Shown here one piece after another: positions 15,030 through 22,715 of a stretch of DNA of 64,000 nt. This DNA is from Kribbella qitaiheensis (GTDB taxonomy: Bacteria > Actinomycetota > Actinomycetes > Propionibacteriales > Kribbellaceae). Position 1 is the first letter of the stretch, and each line of letters starts with the position of its first letter. Under the pieces are notes generated by a model. It made no database searches and was not told the DNA's origin. It saw only the letters and a list, made by a program, of their open reading frames with translations. The position numbers and the translations under genes are program-made. Location of the stretch: assembly GCF_014217565.1 (NCBI RefSeq), contig NZ_CP043661.1, positions 5,084,001 through 5,148,000 on the forward strand, written 5' to 3'.

Positions 15030-16426
15030 GGGGCTGGGATGGGTTGGTCAGTTCGGCGCTGCTTGGGACTGAGCGGCGGCCGGCGCATTTCGACGAGTTG
15101 CCGGAGGTGATCCGGGAGCAGGTAGGCGAGGGGGGACTGCTGGATGCGGCGGCATTGGCGACGGTCTATCAGCGAGCTGGGCGGAGGCCACTCGAAGGTC
15201 TGGAGCCGCTCCCGGTAGCGGCAGGAGAAGACAGGCCACTGCCTCGCCGCGTTGCGATCCGGCGGCTGGCGGCGATGCTGGGCGGGTTCCAGACGGCCGC
15301 GCTCGGCGAGTGGTTGCGAGCGGCCGATGCCCGCGGCTGGGGTGTGCCGCCGGAACACCTGCCGGCGTTGGCCGACTACGCTCGCGGGCGCTCGGAGTAC
15401 AGGCCGCTGGTGGTGAAGGCAGCGGGCAGGCGCGCGAGTTGGCTCGCCGACCTCAACCCCGAATGGCGGTTCCTGCACGAAGCGGTTGCTGATAGCAACA
15501 ACACGGAGATCTGGACACACGGCAACGCGATCCAGCGCCGGAGCTGGTTCCGCGAGTCGCGTCGCCGAGACCCGGCCGCCGCGCTCGAAGCGCTCCGCGA
15601 GGTCTGGCCGGCTGAGGTCGCGGCGACCCGGGTCGAGTTCCTGACGTTGTTGACCAGTGAGCTGTCGTTGGCAGACGAGGAGTTTCTCGAGACCGCGCTC
15701 GACGACCGGTCGAAGGAGGTCCGCCGAGCCGCGGCGACCTTGCTCGCGCGGCTGCCTGGTTCGCAGTACGGCGAACGGATGGCGGCGCGAGTGTGGTCGC
15801 ACCTGACCGTCAGCCAGGGCGTTCTCGCCGTGACCTTGCCGTCGCAGGTGGACGCGTCGATGCAGCGGGACGGGATCGATCCGCAACCGCAGGAGGGAAT
15901 CGGCAAGCGGGCTTGGTGGTTGCGGCAGCTCCTCGCCGCAGCGCCGCTCGCGACCGCCGACCCGTCGTACCTCCAGCTAGCCGTCGAAGGCTGCGCGCCC
16001 GAGGTACTGCAAGTGGCTTGGTCCGAAGCGGCAGTGCGCGAGCGGAACCTCGATTGGGCCCGAGCCTTGTTGCAGGCAGATGCGGCTACGGGCAACAGGA
16101 TCGCCGAGTTGCTGAGAGTGCTGCCCGAGGACGAATGGGTGCCAGCGCTCGAAGGACTGCGCGCCCGGATCGACCTCGCGGAGCTGGTCGGCGGCCTGCC
16201 CGTACCGTGGCCCGCGCCGCTCGGCGCGATGGTGCTCGACCTGCTGGAGAAGGCCGGCTCCGCCCGCAACTGGGCGCGATTGGCGAGCATCGCGGCCCGC
16301 GCCGTACCGCCCGAAGTACTGAACCATCCGATCACTCGCGAACCGACAGGTGAGGAAGACACCTGGCGGCTGCGTCTCGTCGAGACCTTGATCTTCCGCC
16401 GTGAGATGTACGAGGAGCTGTCATGA
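15026..16426 (+). CDS. DUF5691 family protein
   Basis: 466 residues from GTG 15026, which overlaps the SWIM stop as GTGA. The start MRGWDGLVSSALLGTERRPA is the family's usual beginning. The body is helical, HEAT-like in rhythm: ESRRRDPAAALEALREVWPAEVAATRVEFL...DERSKEVRRAAATLLARLPGS-type segments suggest an alpha-solenoid scaffold. No catalytic motif is visible. Its fixed place between SWIM and MoxR genes suggests a structural or adaptor part of a complex driven by the ATPase. An exact copy of the GTTGCT-N3-AGCAAC palindrome lies inside the gene (15485-15499). Confidence 0.82.
   Translation: MRGWDGLVSSALLGTERRPAHFDELPEVIREQVGEGGLLDAAALATVYQRAGRRPLEGLEPLPVAAGEDRPLPRRVAIRRLAAMLGGFQTAALGEWLRAADARGWGVPPEHLPALADYARGRSEYRPLVVKAAGRRASWLADLNPEWRFLHEAVADSNNTEIWTHGNAIQRRSWFRESRRRDPAAALEALREVWPAEVAATRVEFLTLLTSELSLADEEFLETALDDRSKEVRRAAATLLARLPGSQYGERMAARVWSHLTVSQGVLAVTLPSQVDASMQRDGIDPQPQEGIGKRAWWLRQLLAAAPLATADPSYLQLAVEGCAPEVLQVAWSEAAVRERNLDWARALLQADAATGNRIAELLRVLPEDEWVPALEGLRARIDLAELVGGLPVPWPAPLGAMVLDLLEKAGSARNWARLASIAARAVPPEVLNHPITREPTGEEDTWRLRLVETLIFRREMYEELS
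15485..15499. repeat. Palindrome GTTGCT-N3-AGCAAC, copy 1
   Basis: Exact copy GTTGCTGATAGCAAC inside the DUF5691 gene. It forces the unusual codons GTT GCT GAT in a GC3-rich gene. See also 42751, 57135 and 61708. Confidence 0.75.
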
Positions 16427-17502
16427 CTGAGGTACTCCGGCCGCATGCCGAGGACGAGTACGCCGACGAACTGGCCGCGCTGATCGCGTCGGACGACCGG
16501 GCCCGGCCGCCGGCGTGGCGGATGTCGCCGGCAGCCGTGGTGACGTACCTGCTCGGCGGGACCGCGGGGGATGTGGAGATCACCCCGAAGTACGTCGGAC
16601 CGCGGCGGCTGGTCGAGGTCGCGGTCGCCACACTGGCGACGGATCGCGCGCTGCTGCTCCTCGGCGTACCGGGAACGGCGAAGACGTGGGTCAGTGAACA
16701 TCTCGCGGCGGCGATCAGTGGCGACTCGACCTTGCTGGTGCAGGGGACCGCGGGCACCGCCGAGGAGGCGATCCGGTACGGCTGGAACTACGCGCAACTG
16801 ATTGCCCAAGGCCCCAGTGAGGCCGCGTTGGTGCCGAGTCCGGTGTTCCGGGCGATGGCGGACGCGAAGATCGCCCGGATCGAGGAGCTGACCCGGATGC
16901 CGTCCGACGTCCAGGACGCGCTGATCACGATCCTGTCCGAGAAGACGCTGCCGATCGCCGAGCTGGGCACGGAAGTCATGGCCCGCAAGGGTTTCAACGT
17001 CATCGCGACCGCCAACGACCGGGACAAGGGGATCAACGAGCTGTCCAGCGCGTTGCGCCGCCGGTTCAATACGGTGGTGCTGCCGTTGCCGGATTCGGCC
17101 GAGGACGAGGTGGAGATCGTCTCGCGCCGGGTCTCGCAGTTGGGCGCATCGCTCGAGCTTCCGCAGCCTGACGACGCGCTGGCCGAGATCCGCCGGGTGG
17201 TGACGGTGTTCCGCGAACTGCGCGCCGGCCGGACGGAGGACGGGCGGACCGCGGTGAAGTCGCCGTCCGGCACGCTTTCCACCGCCGAGGCGATCAGTGT
17301 GGTGACCGGTGGACTCGCGCTGGCCGCGCACTTCGGCGACGGAGTGCTGCGCTCGTACGACGTGGCGGGCGGCATCCTCGGTGCGGTGGTGAAGGACCCG
17401 TCGGCGGACCGGGTGGTGTGGTCGGAGTACCTGGAGACGGTGGTTCGCGAGCGGGAAGGCTGGTCCGACTTCTACCGTGCCTGCCGGGAAATCAGCGGAT
17501 GA
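16423..17502 (+). CDS. MoxR-type AAA+ ATPase
   Basis: 359 residues, ATGA overlap with the previous gene. Walker A is GVPGTAKT (near residue 80), sensor 1 is VIATAN, the arginine finger region is SSALRRRF, and the C-terminal lid contains SPSGTLSTAEAISV. MoxR proteins are chaperone-like ATPases that remodel or activate partners, usually paired with a VWA protein, as here. Odd feature: where Walker B should read hhhhDE this protein has KIARIEELTR, so the first acidic residue is Glu, not Asp. It is the motor of the five-gene unit. Confidence 0.9.
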   Translation: MTEVLRPHAEDEYADELAALIASDDRARPPAWRMSPAAVVTYLLGGTAGDVEITPKYVGPRRLVEVAVATLATDRALLLLGVPGTAKTWVSEHLAAAISGDSTLLVQGTAGTAEEAIRYGWNYAQLIAQGPSEAALVPSPVFRAMADAKIARIEELTRMPSDVQDALITILSEKTLPIAELGTEVMARKGFNVIATANDRDKGINELSSALRRRFNTVVLPLPDSAEDEVEIVSRRVSQLGASLELPQPDDALAEIRRVVTVFRELRAGRTEDGRTAVKSPSGTLSTAEAISVVTGGLALAAHFGDGVLRSYDVAGGILGAVVKDPSADRVVWSEYLETVVREREGWSDFYRACREISG

Positions 17503-19796
17503 CAGTCACCGAAGCCGAAGCCGAAGCCGAAGCCGAAGCCGAGGCGGCGACCGAGCCCGAGCCCGAGGCAGTGACCGAGCCCGAGCCCGAGGCAGCGACT
17601 GAGGCTGTGGCGCGCGGGCCGGTGCAGCTGTTCGGGATCAGGCATCATGGGCCGGGATCGGCGCGGGCGCTGGCGACCGCGCTGGCCGAGATGCAGCCGG
17701 ACATCGTACTGATCGAGGGACCGCCCGAGGCCGACAAGATCGTGGAGCTGGCCGCCGAGGAAGGGATGGAGCCGCCGGTAGCGTTGCTGGCTTACGCGGT
17801 CGACGACTCGACCAGGGCGGCGTTCTGGCCGTTCGCGGTGTTCAGCCCGGAGTGGCAGGCGATCCGGCACGCGCTGGCCGCCGGAGTACCGGTTCGGTTC
17901 TGTGATCTGCCGGCGGCACATCAGTTCGCCTCGTCGGGAGCGGACGGCCGGCGCGGGTTGTCGATGGATCCGCTGGCCACGTTGGCGAACGCCGGCGGCT
18001 ACGACGATCCCGAGCGCTGGTGGGACGACGTCATCGAACACCGGCGGAGCGGGGCCGAGCCGTTCACGGTGATCGCCGAGGCGATGGGCGAACTGCGCAT
18101 TGGTGAGGAGGCGACCGGTCGGGAGGCGCAGCGCGAGGCCTACATGCGGACAGTGCTGCGGAAGGCGTTGAAGGAAGGCTTCCAACGGATCGCCGTGGTC
18201 TGCGGAGCCTGGCACGTGCCTGCCCTGACACTGCCGTTGCCCCCGGCAACACATGATCAGCGGATTCTCAAGGGTCTGCCGAAGCGCAAGGTCGCCTGTA
18301 CGTGGGTGCCGTGGACGCATGGCAGGTTGGCCAGCGCCAGTGGGTACGGCGCGGGGGTGACCTCGCCGGGCTGGTACCACCACCTGTTCACCGCGCCCGA
18401 CCAGATCACCACCCGCTGGTTGTCGAAGGTAGCCCGGGTACTACGGGCCGAGGACCTGCCGGTGTCCAGTGCACACGTGATCGAGGCGGTCCGACTGGCG
18501 GAAACCCTTGCAGCGCTGCGCGAACGGCCCCTCGCGGGGTTGAGCGAGGTGACCGAAGCGACTCGTGCGGTCATGTGCGGGGGCAACGACGTACTGCTCG
18601 ACCTGGTGACGCGAGAGGCCGTGGTCGGTGAGTTGCTGGGCGCAGTACCAGCTTCTACTCCACAGGCGCCGGTAGCTGCGGACCTGGCCGCCCAAGCGCG
18701 TCGGCTGCGGATGAAGCGCGACGCCGTCGAGCGGGTGGTCGAGCTCGATCTGCGGAAGCCGAACGACTTGGAGAAGTCCCGGTTGCTGCACCGGCTGCGA
18801 ATCCTTGGCATCGACTGGGGCGTGCCGACCGCGGACGAGCGACGCAACCAGGGAACGTTCCGTGAGACCTGGACGCTGAGCTGGGATCCGGGCCTGGAGG
18901 TGGACCTCGTCGCCGCTGGCGCACACGGTACGACGGTGCTCGGCGCGGCGACCACGACGATGCTCAAGGTCGCCGAGGAAGCGTCGACTCTGGCCGCGGT
19001 GACCGCGGCGCTGGAGCGGTCGTTGCTCGCGGATCTCGCCGACGCCTTGCCCGCTTTGCTGGCCGGGGTGGATACGCGGGCGGCCAAGGACGCCGACGTC
19101 GGGCACTTGATGGCGGCGCTGCCTGCGTTGGCCCGGTCCGCGCGGTACGGCGATGTGCGCGGTAGCGACACCGGTGGACTCGGCTCGGTCGCGAGCCGGA
19201 TGGTTTCGCGAGTCTGCGCCGGATTGGCCCGGACAGTGCATGGGCTCGACCCGGAGGCCGCGGCGAAGGTGCTCGAACTGATCGACGGCGTACAGGATGC
19301 GACCGCGTTGCTGCCGGCGGAGGTCAGGCGCGAGTGGCTGGCCACGCTGGAGGGGTTGAGCGATCGGTCGTCGGTGCCGCCGTTGATCGCCGGGCGGTTG
19401 ACCCGGTTGATGCTCGATACGTCACGGGTCGAGTCCCGCGAGGTCGGGCTCCGGCTCGGGCGGGTGCTGACCCCCGGTACGCCGACCGGCGATGCGGCCG
19501 GTTATATCGAAGGGTTCTTGGCCGGCGGTGGGTTGCTGCTGATCCATGACGAACACCTGCTGGCGTTGGTGGATTCGTGGCTGGCCGGGATCCGGGACGA
19601 GGACTTCGTCGAGGTGCTGCCGCTGCTCCGCCGGACGTTCGGCACCTTCGCGCCACCCGAACGCCGCTCGATCGGATCGCGAGCCGCCGTACTGGGACCG
19701 GCCGGTCGCGTCCGGGTGGTTGCTGAGGACAACGACTTGGACGAGGAGCTGGCGGCCTCCGTGCTGCCCGCCGTGGCCCGATTGCTGGGGGTGTGA
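17499..19796 (+). CDS. DUF5682 family protein with two GxxH motifs (TIKI/TraB-like)
   Basis: 765 residues from ATG 17499, overlapping the MoxR stop. After a low-complexity acidic N-terminus (EA repeats, then EPEPEA repeats, residues 5-40), a domain opens with LFGIRHHGPGSARALATAL and PDIVLIEGPPEADK, and later has VVCGAWHVPAL. The two GxxH signatures (GIRH, GAWH) and the acidic IEGPPE match the arrangement in the TIKI/TraB/ChaN/EreA enzyme superfamily, which includes metal-dependent proteases and esterases. The C-terminal 450 residues are helical and unassigned. I infer it is the effector enzyme of the operon. Confidence 0.83.
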   Translation: MTVTEAEAEAEAEAEAATEPEPEAVTEPEPEAATEAVARGPVQLFGIRHHGPGSARALATALAEMQPDIVLIEGPPEADKIVELAAEEGMEPPVALLAYAVDDSTRAAFWPFAVFSPEWQAIRHALAAGVPVRFCDLPAAHQFASSGADGRRGLSMDPLATLANAGGYDDPERWWDDVIEHRRSGAEPFTVIAEAMGELRIGEEATGREAQREAYMRTVLRKALKEGFQRIAVVCGAWHVPALTLPLPPATHDQRILKGLPKRKVACTWVPWTHGRLASASGYGAGVTSPGWYHHLFTAPDQITTRWLSKVARVLRAEDLPVSSAHVIEAVRLAETLAALRERPLAGLSEVTEATRAVMCGGNDVLLDLVTREAVVGELLGAVPASTPQAPVAADLAAQARRLRMKRDAVERVVELDLRKPNDLEKSRLLHRLRILGIDWGVPTADERRNQGTFRETWTLSWDPGLEVDLVAAGAHGTTVLGAATTTMLKVAEEASTLAAVTAALERSLLADLADALPALLAGVDTRAAKDADVGHLMAALPALARSARYGDVRGSDTGGLGSVASRMVSRVCAGLARTVHGLDPEAAAKVLELIDGVQDATALLPAEVRREWLATLEGLSDRSSVPPLIAGRLTRLMLDTSRVESREVGLRLGRVLTPGTPTGDAAGYIEGFLAGGGLLLIHDEHLLALVDSWLAGIRDEDFVEVLPLLRRTFGTFAPPERRSIGSRAAVLGPAGRVRVVAEDNDLDEELAASVLPAVARLLGV
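17511..17540 (+). repeat. Hexanucleotide repeat (GAAGCC)5 at the start of the DUF5682 gene
   Basis: Five tandem GAAGCC units begin 12 bases after the start codon and encode Glu-Ala repeats; a degenerate sixth unit GAGGCG follows, then two copies of a GAGCCCGAGCCCGAGGCA-like 18-mer. Slippage would alter length in frame. Confidence 0.85.
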
Positions 19797-20950
19797 TGGT
19801 GGAGGACGAGCGGATGCGGCGCTGGCGCCTCGTGCTCGGCAGCGAAGCGGAACCAGAGACCGCTACGACGTTGTCCGGCGCCGACAGGTCGATCGACGCG
19901 GCCCTCGCCGCCCTGTACGACGCCGAGCCGGGTGAGTCGGGGTCTCGGCGATCGGCCGGTCTCGGTTCGTCCGCGCCGAGGGTCGCGCGCTGGTTGGGAG
20001 ATATTCGCGGCTACTTCCCGAGCACGGTGGTCCAGGTGATGCAGCGCGACGCGGTCGAGCGGCTCGGGATCACCCGGATGCTGATGGAGCCCGAGCTCCT
20101 CGGTGCGGTCGAACCGGACGTCCACCTGGTCAGCACGTTGCTCGCGCTGAACGAGGTGATGCCCGAGGAGACCAAACAGACCGCACGCGAAGTGGTCGGC
20201 CGGGTCGTCGCGGAGCTGGAGCAACGCCTTGCCGAGCGGACCAGGGCGGCTGTGACGGGCGCACTCGATCGCGCCGGGCGGACCGGGCGGCCGCGACACG
20301 CGGACATCGACTGGGACCGGACGATCCGGGCCAACCTGAAGCACTTCTCGCCCTCGCTCGGGACGATCGTGCCGGACCGGCTGGTCGGCTACGCCCGGCG
20401 CAACCACAGCGTCCAGCGCGACATCGTGCTGGCGATCGACCAATCCGGGTCGATGGCTGAGTCGGTCGTCTACGCGAGTCTCTTCGGCGCGGTACTGGGG
20501 TCGATGCGTGCCCTGCGGACCAGCCTGGTCGTGTTCGACACGGCGGTTGTGGACCTGACCGACCAGCTGGACGACCCGGTCGACGTCCTGTTCGGGACGC
20601 AACTCGGCGGCGGGACGGACATCAACCGGGCCTTGGCGTACTGCGAAGGCCTGGTCGCGCGGCCGGCCGAGACGGTGCTGGTGCTGATCAGCGATCTGTA
20701 CGAAGGCGGCGTACGGGAAGAGATGTTGCGCCGGGCCCGGTCGCTGGTGGAGTCCGGCGTACAGGTGATCGCGCTGCTGGCACTGGCCGACTCAGGCACG
20801 CCCTCGTACGACGGGGACAACGCGGCCGCCCTCACCGACCTGGGCATTCCGACCTTCGCCTGTACGCCGGATCTGTTCCCGGATCTGATGGCCGCCGCCA
20901 TCCGCCACGAAGACATCTCCTCCTGGGCCGCGGTCAACCTGTCGGGGTGA
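19793..20950 (+). CDS. VWA domain protein, last gene of the five-gene operon
   Basis: 385 residues from GTG 19793 (GTGA overlap); ATG 19796 is an alternative. The N-terminal 190 residues are helical, with RHADIDWDRTIRANLKHF leading into the von Willebrand A domain. The metal-ion site is complete: DQSGSM, the Thr in GGGTDINRAL and Asp in LISDLYEGG. VWA proteins bind partners through this Mg site and are classic partners of MoxR ATPases. No signal peptide, so the complex is cytoplasmic. The only sequence after it before the convergent YCII gene is 11 bases. Confidence 0.9.
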   Translation: MMVEDERMRRWRLVLGSEAEPETATTLSGADRSIDAALAALYDAEPGESGSRRSAGLGSSAPRVARWLGDIRGYFPSTVVQVMQRDAVERLGITRMLMEPELLGAVEPDVHLVSTLLALNEVMPEETKQTAREVVGRVVAELEQRLAERTRAAVTGALDRAGRTGRPRHADIDWDRTIRANLKHFSPSLGTIVPDRLVGYARRNHSVQRDIVLAIDQSGSMAESVVYASLFGAVLGSMRALRTSLVVFDTAVVDLTDQLDDPVDVLFGTQLGGGTDINRALAYCEGLVARPAETVLVLISDLYEGGVREEMLRRARSLVESGVQVIALLALADSGTPSYDGDNAAALTDLGIPTFACTPDLFPDLMAAAIRHEDISSWAAVNLSG

Positions 20951-20961
20951 AATGGGTGGAG

Positions 20962-21303
20962 TCAGCCGGCGAGTTCGAGGATGTCTATTTCGGTGCCGGG
21001 GTCGGCTTCGGCGAAGCGGAGGGCCCAGCGGACGGCCTCTTCCTTGGAGTCGACCCGGATCACCGAGACACCGGCGACCAGTTCCTTGGTCTCCGAGAAC
21101 GGTCCGTCGATGACGCGCGGCGGACCGTTCTCGAACGCGATCCGGGCGCCGCGCGAACTCGGCATCAGGCCTTCCGCGATCAGCAGCACTCCTGCTTGGC
21201 GCATCTCCTCCAGCACCGCGTCCGCCCGCGCGAGCACGTCGGCATCGGGCGGCAGGCCCGCTTCGAGCTTGTCGTTCGTCTTGTGCAGGAGCATGTACCG
21301 CAT
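20962..21303 (-). CDS. YCII-related (DGPF) protein
   Basis: 113 residues from ATG 21303, which has TACGGT six bases upstream as a -10 box. MRYMLLHKTND at the start and the central VIDGPFSETKELVAGVSVIRVDSKEEAVRWA are the DGPF/YCII signature, a dimeric alpha/beta-barrel family often found with ECF sigma factors. No sigma gene is adjacent here. Function unknown. Confidence 0.85.
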   Translation of the reverse strand: MRYMLLHKTNDKLEAGLPPDADVLARADAVLEEMRQAGVLLIAEGLMPSSRGARIAFENGPPRVIDGPFSETKELVAGVSVIRVDSKEEAVRWALRFAEADPGTEIDILELAG

Positions 21304-21331
21304 GCTCAGACCGTAACCACTCCGCCGCCGA

Positions 21332-22267
21332 CTAACCAGCACCAGCGCGCGTCGTGATCAGCCCCTCTCGCTCGAGGATCGTCCAGAAGTCTGCCGGGAT
21401 CTCGACCTCGAGTAGCTGCGCCACCTCCGTGATCTCGCGCGGACTTCTCGCCCCGACCACCACCGCGGGCACGGCTGGATGCGCCAGCGGGAACTGAACG
21501 GCGGCGGCCAGCAGCGGTACGCCGTACTGGCGGCAAAGGGCGCGAAGTCGCTCGGTTCGCGCCTGCGTGGGGTAAGCCAGCGCACCGCCTTGGAAGACGC
21601 CCGCGGCGAGGATCGGGATGCCGAGGTTGTGGCACAGCGGCAGCAGTTCGTCCGCGCCGGACTGGTCGAGAAGGGTGTAGCGGCCCGCGAGCAGGATGCA
21701 GTCTGGTCCCCGTCCGGTCGCCCGGATGAATCGGGCCGCGACGTCCGCGTGGTTCACGCCGAGTGAGAGGGCGCCGATCGTGCCGCGGTCGCGGAGCTCG
21801 GTCAGCGCGCGGTACGCCTCGGTGGAGGCGGTCGGGAAGTCGAGCTCCGGGTCGTGGATGTGCAGGATGTCGATCCGGTCGATCCCTATCCGGCTCAGGC
21901 TCTCCTCGAACGAGCGCAGCACCGCGGCGTACGAGTAGTCCAGGCGTGGACCGAGACCGGCTGGCGGCTCGGCCCAGATCGGCTGGATGTCCGGGCCGCC
22001 GGGCTCGATCAGGCGGCCGACCTTGCTGCAGAGCACGAACTCGGACCGAGGCCGCCCGCGAAGCGCCAGCCCGGTCCGCTGCTCCGAGCGGCCGTACCCG
22101 TACACCGGAGCCGTGTCGAAGAGCCGGATGCCGACCTCCCAAGCCCGATCGATCGTGGCGACGGCCTGGTTCTCCGGCACGGCCGCGAACATCCCACCGA
22201 GCGAGGCGAGCCCCAACCCCAGCCGACTGACCCGCAACCCCGTCCGCCCGAGCTCCACCATCTCCAC
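21332..22267 (-). CDS. Aldo/keto reductase
   Basis: 311 residues, TIM barrel using NADPH. Motifs seen: MVELGRTGLRVSRLGLG, the catalytic Asp/Tyr region RLFDTAPVYGYGRSE, catalytic His in DILHIHDPE, and the cofactor segment PAVVVGARSPREI. The arrangement resembles D-threo-aldose 1-dehydrogenase-type members acting on sugars such as L-fucose. The GTG at 22267 lies six bases after TAGCGT, so a leaderless start there is favoured over ATG 22261. Divergent from the cupin gene. Confidence 0.88.
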   Translation of the reverse strand: MEMVELGRTGLRVSRLGLGLASLGGMFAAVPENQAVATIDRAWEVGIRLFDTAPVYGYGRSEQRTGLALRGRPRSEFVLCSKVGRLIEPGGPDIQPIWAEPPAGLGPRLDYSYAAVLRSFEESLSRIGIDRIDILHIHDPELDFPTASTEAYRALTELRDRGTIGALSLGVNHADVAARFIRATGRGPDCILLAGRYTLLDQSGADELLPLCHNLGIPILAAGVFQGGALAYPTQARTERLRALCRQYGVPLLAAAVQFPLAHPAVPAVVVGARSPREITEVAQLLEVEIPADFWTILEREGLITTRAGAG

Positions 22268-22325
22268 ACCGGCACGCTAGAACTCCGCTCCGACAGTTTC
22301 GGTCCACCAGGGGCAGACTGGGGAG

Positions 22326-22697
22326 ATGACTGAGCCTGTTCGTGTGATCCGGGAGGTCGAGCTGATCGCCTCCGATCCGACCAGCGGGATGCTGCGGAGG
22401 AAGGCGTTCGAGCTACCGATCCTGTGGGCCGGCCGGGTCGAGACGCAGCCCGGTGCCATCTCCGGCTGGCACCATCACGACCGCAACGAGACCAGCCTGT
22501 ACGTCGTGTCCGGCATCCTCCGGCTCGAGTTCGACGGCGGCGACGGCTATCTGGATGCCGTCGCCGGGGACTTCATCCACGTCCCGGCCTTCACCATCCA
22601 CCGCGAGAGCAACCCCGGCGACGAACCATCCATCGCCGTCATCGCCCGAGCCGGTGGCGGCATCCCCACCGTCAACGTCGACGACTTCGACCGGTAA
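22326..22697 (+). CDS. Single-domain cupin protein
   Basis: 123 residues. The cupin motifs are WHHHDRNETSLYVVSGILRLEF (metal-binding His set plus Glu) and GDFIHVPAFTIHRESNP (second His). Small cupins of this type bind a metal and often a sugar or carboxylate; some are isomerases or dioxygenases. The 58-base gap to the divergent aldo/keto reductase suggests shared control, perhaps in a sugar-related pathway. A CAGACT box six bases before the ATG fits a leaderless start. Confidence 0.87.
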   Translation: MTEPVRVIREVELIASDPTSGMLRRKAFELPILWAGRVETQPGAISGWHHHDRNETSLYVVSGILRLEFDGGDGYLDAVAGDFIHVPAFTIHRESNPGDEPSIAVIARAGGGIPTVNVDDFDR

Positions 22698-22715
22698 CCC
22701 GATCAAAGCCGCGGG

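Noticed and set aside
15376..17331. Long minus-strand frame opposite DUF5691/MoxR
   Set aside because: No motifs; the plus-strand genes are well supported and overlapping.
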